64,000 nucleotides of DNA from Ciborinia camelliae (lineage: Eukaryota > Ascomycota > Leotiomycetes > Helotiales > Sclerotiniaceae): assembly GCA_025890175.1 (NCBI GenBank), contig JANPYM010000009.1, positions 1,138,944 to 1,202,943 on the forward strand, written 5' to 3'. The number at the start of each line of letters is the position of its first letter. The stretch's first letter is position 1. Positions 60,080-64,000 of the stretch are shown here, piece after piece. The notes below the pieces were generated by a model. That model did no database searches, was not told the DNA's origin, and saw only the letters and a program-made list of their open reading frames with translations. The translations under genes and the position numbers were made by a program.

Positions 60080-61628
60080 TCAATAGGTTTTTGCCATATT
60101 TCGCTTGCAACTTGATATCTTTGTTATTGTTTTTTTTGCCATGTCGGAGCGATCCTTCAACGCTGTGGCGTACTTCGACGCATAGGCACCGGTATCGTCC
60201 TCCCAATCGAAATTGCGGAGATAGGAAAGCATGGAGGTGTTGTACAACAGCTTTGATAGCGCCACTCGTTCTGTGTTAGATGTACATTCTGAAATCTGCA
60301 CGCCAGACAGGTCATCCAGAATCCGAGGATCGCGTATTTCCGCCTCCATGGCCCAAAGCCCCAAGAGGACGTTCTTCAGAGACGGTCCAGGGATTCGCTT
60401 GTATTGAGTTGTGATGGGTGCGTTCACGCCACTATATCCAACCTGGAGTTGATATGGACTCGAGTCTCGGTCACTGTAAGGTGAGGTGACACCTAGAGTG
60501 CGTAACCTCCCCTTGTCTCTGAGTTCCTCTCTCAAGTCGGTGGATTCGGTCGGCTGGCACGATGGATAAAGAGGCATTTGAATCTTTGCGGTGCAATCAA
60601 TCAGCGCCAATGATGAGAGTTTCCGTTCCAGTGAAAATATCGGAACGCTCCTTGGTGTAGGGCAGATCCGCCAAGACATCCGAGTCTCTACTTTCTACTT
60701 CGACATTGCTCATCCAATGACAAAAGACCTCTCCTTTTTCAACGGGGAAGTCGTTCTCATTCGGCCAAGCGACGATTGCTCCATTTCCTACAATGTATGT
60801 ATGCACTGGACTTGTCCGGATATTCTCTATCTTTGTGCGCTCACAAAGGTCCCCATATACTTGCTAAATCAGTCATGGTTGTCTTTGGATGGAATTTCTC
60901 TGGTTTGGTAGTACCAGGGGATGCGAAGACCCAAATAGGTGTGCCAAGAAATGGTCCTAAACATTTCAAATCACGGCGTTGTAACTTAATAGTCAATGTT
61001 TTGGAATCCCGAGCCCAATCATTTCGAAATACTTCAAGGAGATCTGTATACGCAGGACGGGGGCGCCGCCCATGCTCGGCCAGAAAGTCCTGAAGATGCG
61101 CCCCAGAATAACTCACTACTCCAAGATCAATAATGTGAACGAGAAGTCTGATCTGGTTTACGGGATGGGATGTTGAGACAACATCATGTTTCCCTTGGGA
61201 GGCCAACCAGGGATACTCCGTCCGGAAAGCGTAATTTTAGGCGCATGTTCGATGAAGAGTTGAGGCATGCTTCTTTCAAATTCTTGAGCGGTACTCGAGA
61301 CTAACTGCTGCAACACATTTTCAAATTCCTTGACCATGGTAAGGATTTCAGAGATATCCACTGATTCCAAGTTAACCAAACCTGGTATATCCCCATCATG
61401 AATAAGAAAGTTGAACGAAGGCCCGCAGTAACATCTGTCCTGTAGCATTCTCAAATTGCAATATGCTCTTAGAAGAACGTTCCTACATTCGACCATACCG
61501 TACCAATCTTCCGCAGCTTGTCAGCCTCATACAGGATCCTCTGTATCTCCACATAACACGGAGCAAATTCCGGTGACTCATTCGCTCGCCAGCAGTTCAG
61601 GCAACTCGACCTTCACAGCCCCATCCAT
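60080..61628 (-). pseudogene. Multiply frameshifted gene of an uncharacterised fungal family
   Basis: Protein-like segments follow one another in order on the minus strand but change frame about five times. ATG at 61628 gives MDGAVKVELPELLAS. Then come FAPCYVEIQRILYEADKLRK, DWYGMVECRNVLLRAYC...SIPGWPPKG, and HDVVSTSHPVNQIRLLVHII...MTDLASIWGPL. These are followed by TKIENIRTSPVHTYIVGNGA...GTETLIIGA and finally ELRDKGRLRTLG...LQVGYSGVNAPITTQYKR...LLYNTSMLSYLRNFDW, stopping at 60080. Frame changes fall near 61,580, 61,515, 61,190, 60,845 and 60,605, each explained by a one-base gain or loss. No splice signals fit them. From memory the motif order resembles a fungal family of unknown function. 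Nearby intact genes argue against general poor sequence quality. Confidence 0.75.
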
Positions 61629-63081
61629 AGATTAGGGGTTATAAATAAATGGAACATATTTACGACTCGCAGCGCTTTTCAATTTGGCCCAGTTTGTGCA
61701 CCTATATATATGAATAAAGGATCTTGAGCGAATTTCACGCTCGAGTTCCTACAACGAGATTTGCCAAAGTGCCGCTTGGATTCCAGCATTCGTGCTCGGA
61801 ATTAAACAATTCGATTCGGGTCCGGTTTGACTGAGGGTGGCGTGATGATCAATCATGCTTTTGGCTGAAGGTAAAGAAAGGGTTAGAGGGTTAGAGGATC
61901 CAGCCAGCGCCGGGTTCATCGATCTGCGTTGATATATTGAGATTCTTGAGAAGGTGGAGGATTCATTAATTCAAGTTGTAGATACCTAGGTTATGGTTGA
62001 GAGTATCGTGGTTACAGTGGGAAACTGGTTTGAACGAAACATGCAATGAATCATCATGAATTCCTCCCTGTCATATAACCTATCTATCGAATGCCACGTG
62101 GCGCAGTGGTGTCTTACCTTACCTGGGCACTTAATTTCTCTTTTCTCATTGGTCATCTGTATTCTTTTCATGTAGCCCGCTGAATAATTATACTTGTTAT
62201 ATCAAAATTCCAACACGAAGCCAACCCAACACACACACATATATATATAACTCTACTCATACCATTTTCCAACCTTTCCTCCACCTCCAGTTTTAAAGCC
62301 ATCTATCCCCAATGTTTACCCGACACCTATTATCTTCCATACCGCGTCCCACAAACCTCGAAACCACATCTTGCAGAACGGTTGAATGAACCTGTCTTCA
62401 ACCCCATCATCACAACTTGAATGATCTCCAGATCCGCCCATTCGGATCTTAGTATCTTACGCCTCCAGAATCCGTTTTGGAACTCATCATGGTATGGATT
62501 GTGAATCGCTGGAAAGTGTTCGATGTTCACTTCTCGGTAGAGTAATAGGTACCTAGTTATCCATCCTGCTAATGTTCTAATCTAATCCAATCCAATCTAA
62601 TCCTATCAGCAAAGGGAAATAGGAAATATAAGTCAGAAGAGGCTGGGTGCTAATTATACTCCAACTATCTATGGATAGCAAGGGCCATTACAGTATCTAT
62701 CTTGCCCCAATTCAATGTTCCCATCCATCCATCCATCCATCCATCCATCCATCCCGAATACCACCTCCTCATCCCCACGATTCCCACGATCCCCCACTCA
62801 AACCTAAATTTTCCGACTCCCCTTTCCAGTCTCCAGTCTCCAGTCTCCACCCAATTCCAACTCGAATTCCCATTCCCTCCCTTTCACTCATAAGAAAAAG
62901 TTTCTCCCCCGGTTACCCCATCCCCTCCCCTCCATCTACGAAAATCCATACATAAGAAACACAAGAAACACAAAAACCCAAATCATCAAATCCACCACGT
63001 TTAACCCCGCCCTCCCCTCCTCTCCCTCCCCCGCCACACACCACACACCACACACTAAAATGACACGACCCTCCCCCCATC
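61629..63081. other. Spacer before the assembly gap
   Basis: About 1.45 kb. The right half is pyrimidine-rich on the plus strand and becomes a CACACC/CCCTCC-rich leader-like sequence. An ATG at 63,060 in good context (CTAAAATGACA) stands 20 bases before the gap and could start a plus-strand gene; this is only a possibility. Confidence 0.4.
62721..62754. repeat. CCAT tetranucleotide microsatellite
   Basis: About eight perfect CCAT units. Confidence 0.9.
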
Positions 63082-64000
63082 NNNNNNNNNNNNNNNNNNN
63101 NNNNNNNNNNNNNNNNNNNNNNNNNNNNNNNNNNNNNNNNNNNNNNNNNNNNNNNNNNNNNNNNNNNNNNNNNNNNNNNNNNNNNNNNNNNNNNNNNNNN
63201 NNNNNNNNNNNNNNNNNNNNNNNNNNNNNNNNNNNNNNNNNNNNNNNNNNNNNNNNNNNNNNNNNNNNNNNNNNNNNNNNNNNNNNNNNNNNNNNNNNNN
63301 NNNNNNNNNNNNNNNNNNNNNNNNNNNNNNNNNNNNNNNNNNNNNNNNNNNNNNNNNNNNNNNNNNNNNNNNNNNNNNNNNNNNNNNNNNNNNNNNNNNN
63401 NNNNNNNNNNNNNNNNNNNNNNNNNNNNNNNNNNNNNNNNNNNNNNNNNNNNNNNNNNNNNNNNNNNNNNNNNNNNNNNNNNNNNNNNNNNNNNNNNNNN
63501 NNNNNNNNNNNNNNNNNNNNNNNNNNNNNNNNNNNNNNNNNNNNNNNNNNNNNNNNNNNNNNNNNNNNNNNNNNNNNNNNNNNNNNNNNNNNNNNNNNNN
63601 NNNNNNNNNNNNNNNNNNNNNNNNNNNNNNNNNNNNNNNNNNNNNNNNNNNNNNNNNNNNNNNNNNNNNNNNNNNNNNNNNNNNNNNNNNNNNNNNNNNN
63701 NNNNNNNNNNNNNNNNNNNNNNNNNNNNNNNNNNNNNNNNNNNNNNNNNNNNNNNNNNNNNNNNNNNNNNNNNNNNNNNNNNNNNNNNNNNNNNNNNNNN
63801 NNNNNNNNNNNNNNNNNNNNNNNNNNNNNNNNNNNNNNNNNNNNNNNNNNNNNNNNNNNNNNNNNNNNNNNNNNNNNNNNNNNNNNNNNNNNNNNNNNNN
63901 NNNNNNNNNNNNNNNNNNNNNNNNNNNNNNNNNNNNNNNNNNNNNNNNNNNNNNNNNNNNNNNNNNNNNNNNNNNNNNNNNNNNNNNNNNNNNNNNNNNN
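63082..64000. other. Assembly gap (Ns)
   Basis: A run of N to the end of the window; nothing can be read. The run may be a placeholder length. Confidence 0.99.

Noticed and set aside
62090..62135. tRNA-like A box (TGGCGCAGTGGTGTC)
   Set aside because: No B box or foldable arms follow; the match includes a CCACGTGG palindrome and is probably chance.

Overview
The window is about 63 kb of nuclear DNA from a filamentous ascomycete, followed by an assembly gap of Ns from 63,082. The signs are short spliceosomal introns (47-90 nt, GTATGT/GTAAGT donors, CTAAC/ACTAAT branch points, YAG acceptors), typical Pezizomycotina proteins (ATG2, Pom1-like DYRK kinase, dysferlin-domain peroxin, cytochrome-b5/acyl-CoA dehydrogenase fusion) and long AT-rich spacers full of TACC/GGTA microsatellites. 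The spacer style and protein sequences fit Leotiomycetes (Helotiales) best, but that placement is inference. There is no operon logic; each gene is a separate unit and no biosynthetic cluster is visible.

Layout. 1-304 (-): start of a ubiquitin-like fusion gene running off the left edge. 305-4,665: microsatellite-rich spacer. 4,666-11,310 (-): ATG2. 12,486-14,340 (-): secreted-type adenosine deaminase (ADGF family). 15,216-16,979 (-): cytochrome b5/acyl-CoA dehydrogenase, five exons. 17,340-17,620: possible BTB-domain relic. 18,404-20,118 (+): secreted type-B carboxylesterase whose C-terminus is broken by two homopolymer frameshifts. 21,466-25,857 (-): Pom1-like DYRK kinase. 28,853-30,496 (+): Pex30/Pex31-like peroxin. 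32,635-33,715 (-): GPI-anchored cell-wall protein. 35,290-36,433 (+): DsbA-like thioredoxin-fold protein with an 11-nt microexon.

From about 36.7 to 43.7 kb there is no gene. The stretch is a strongly diverged tandem array of a ~255-bp unit, more than 20 copies, each recognisable by a conserved 16-nt core (AGAYRTGCAACAAAAC). A structured, tRNA-like/SINE-like insertion interrupts it near 40.4 kb. A single-exon disordered-protein gene follows (44,105-44,962 +). Next is a graveyard region (45-48.7 kb) with a coding relic carrying RIP-like stops, a near-perfect 25-bp-arm hairpin, and a complete 506-bp hAT-type MITE with an 8-bp target-site duplication.

The right part holds a small predicted mitochondrial membrane protein (49,043-49,364 +), endonuclease III/NTH1 (49,757-51,070 -), a FAD amine/polyamine oxidase with a GC-AG intron (52,058-53,869 +), a coiled-coil protein (56,041-58,589 +) and a multiply frameshifted pseudogene (60,080-61,628 -). 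Exon boundaries were worked out by hand from splice signals, reading phase and family conservation; no alignment or transcript data were available.
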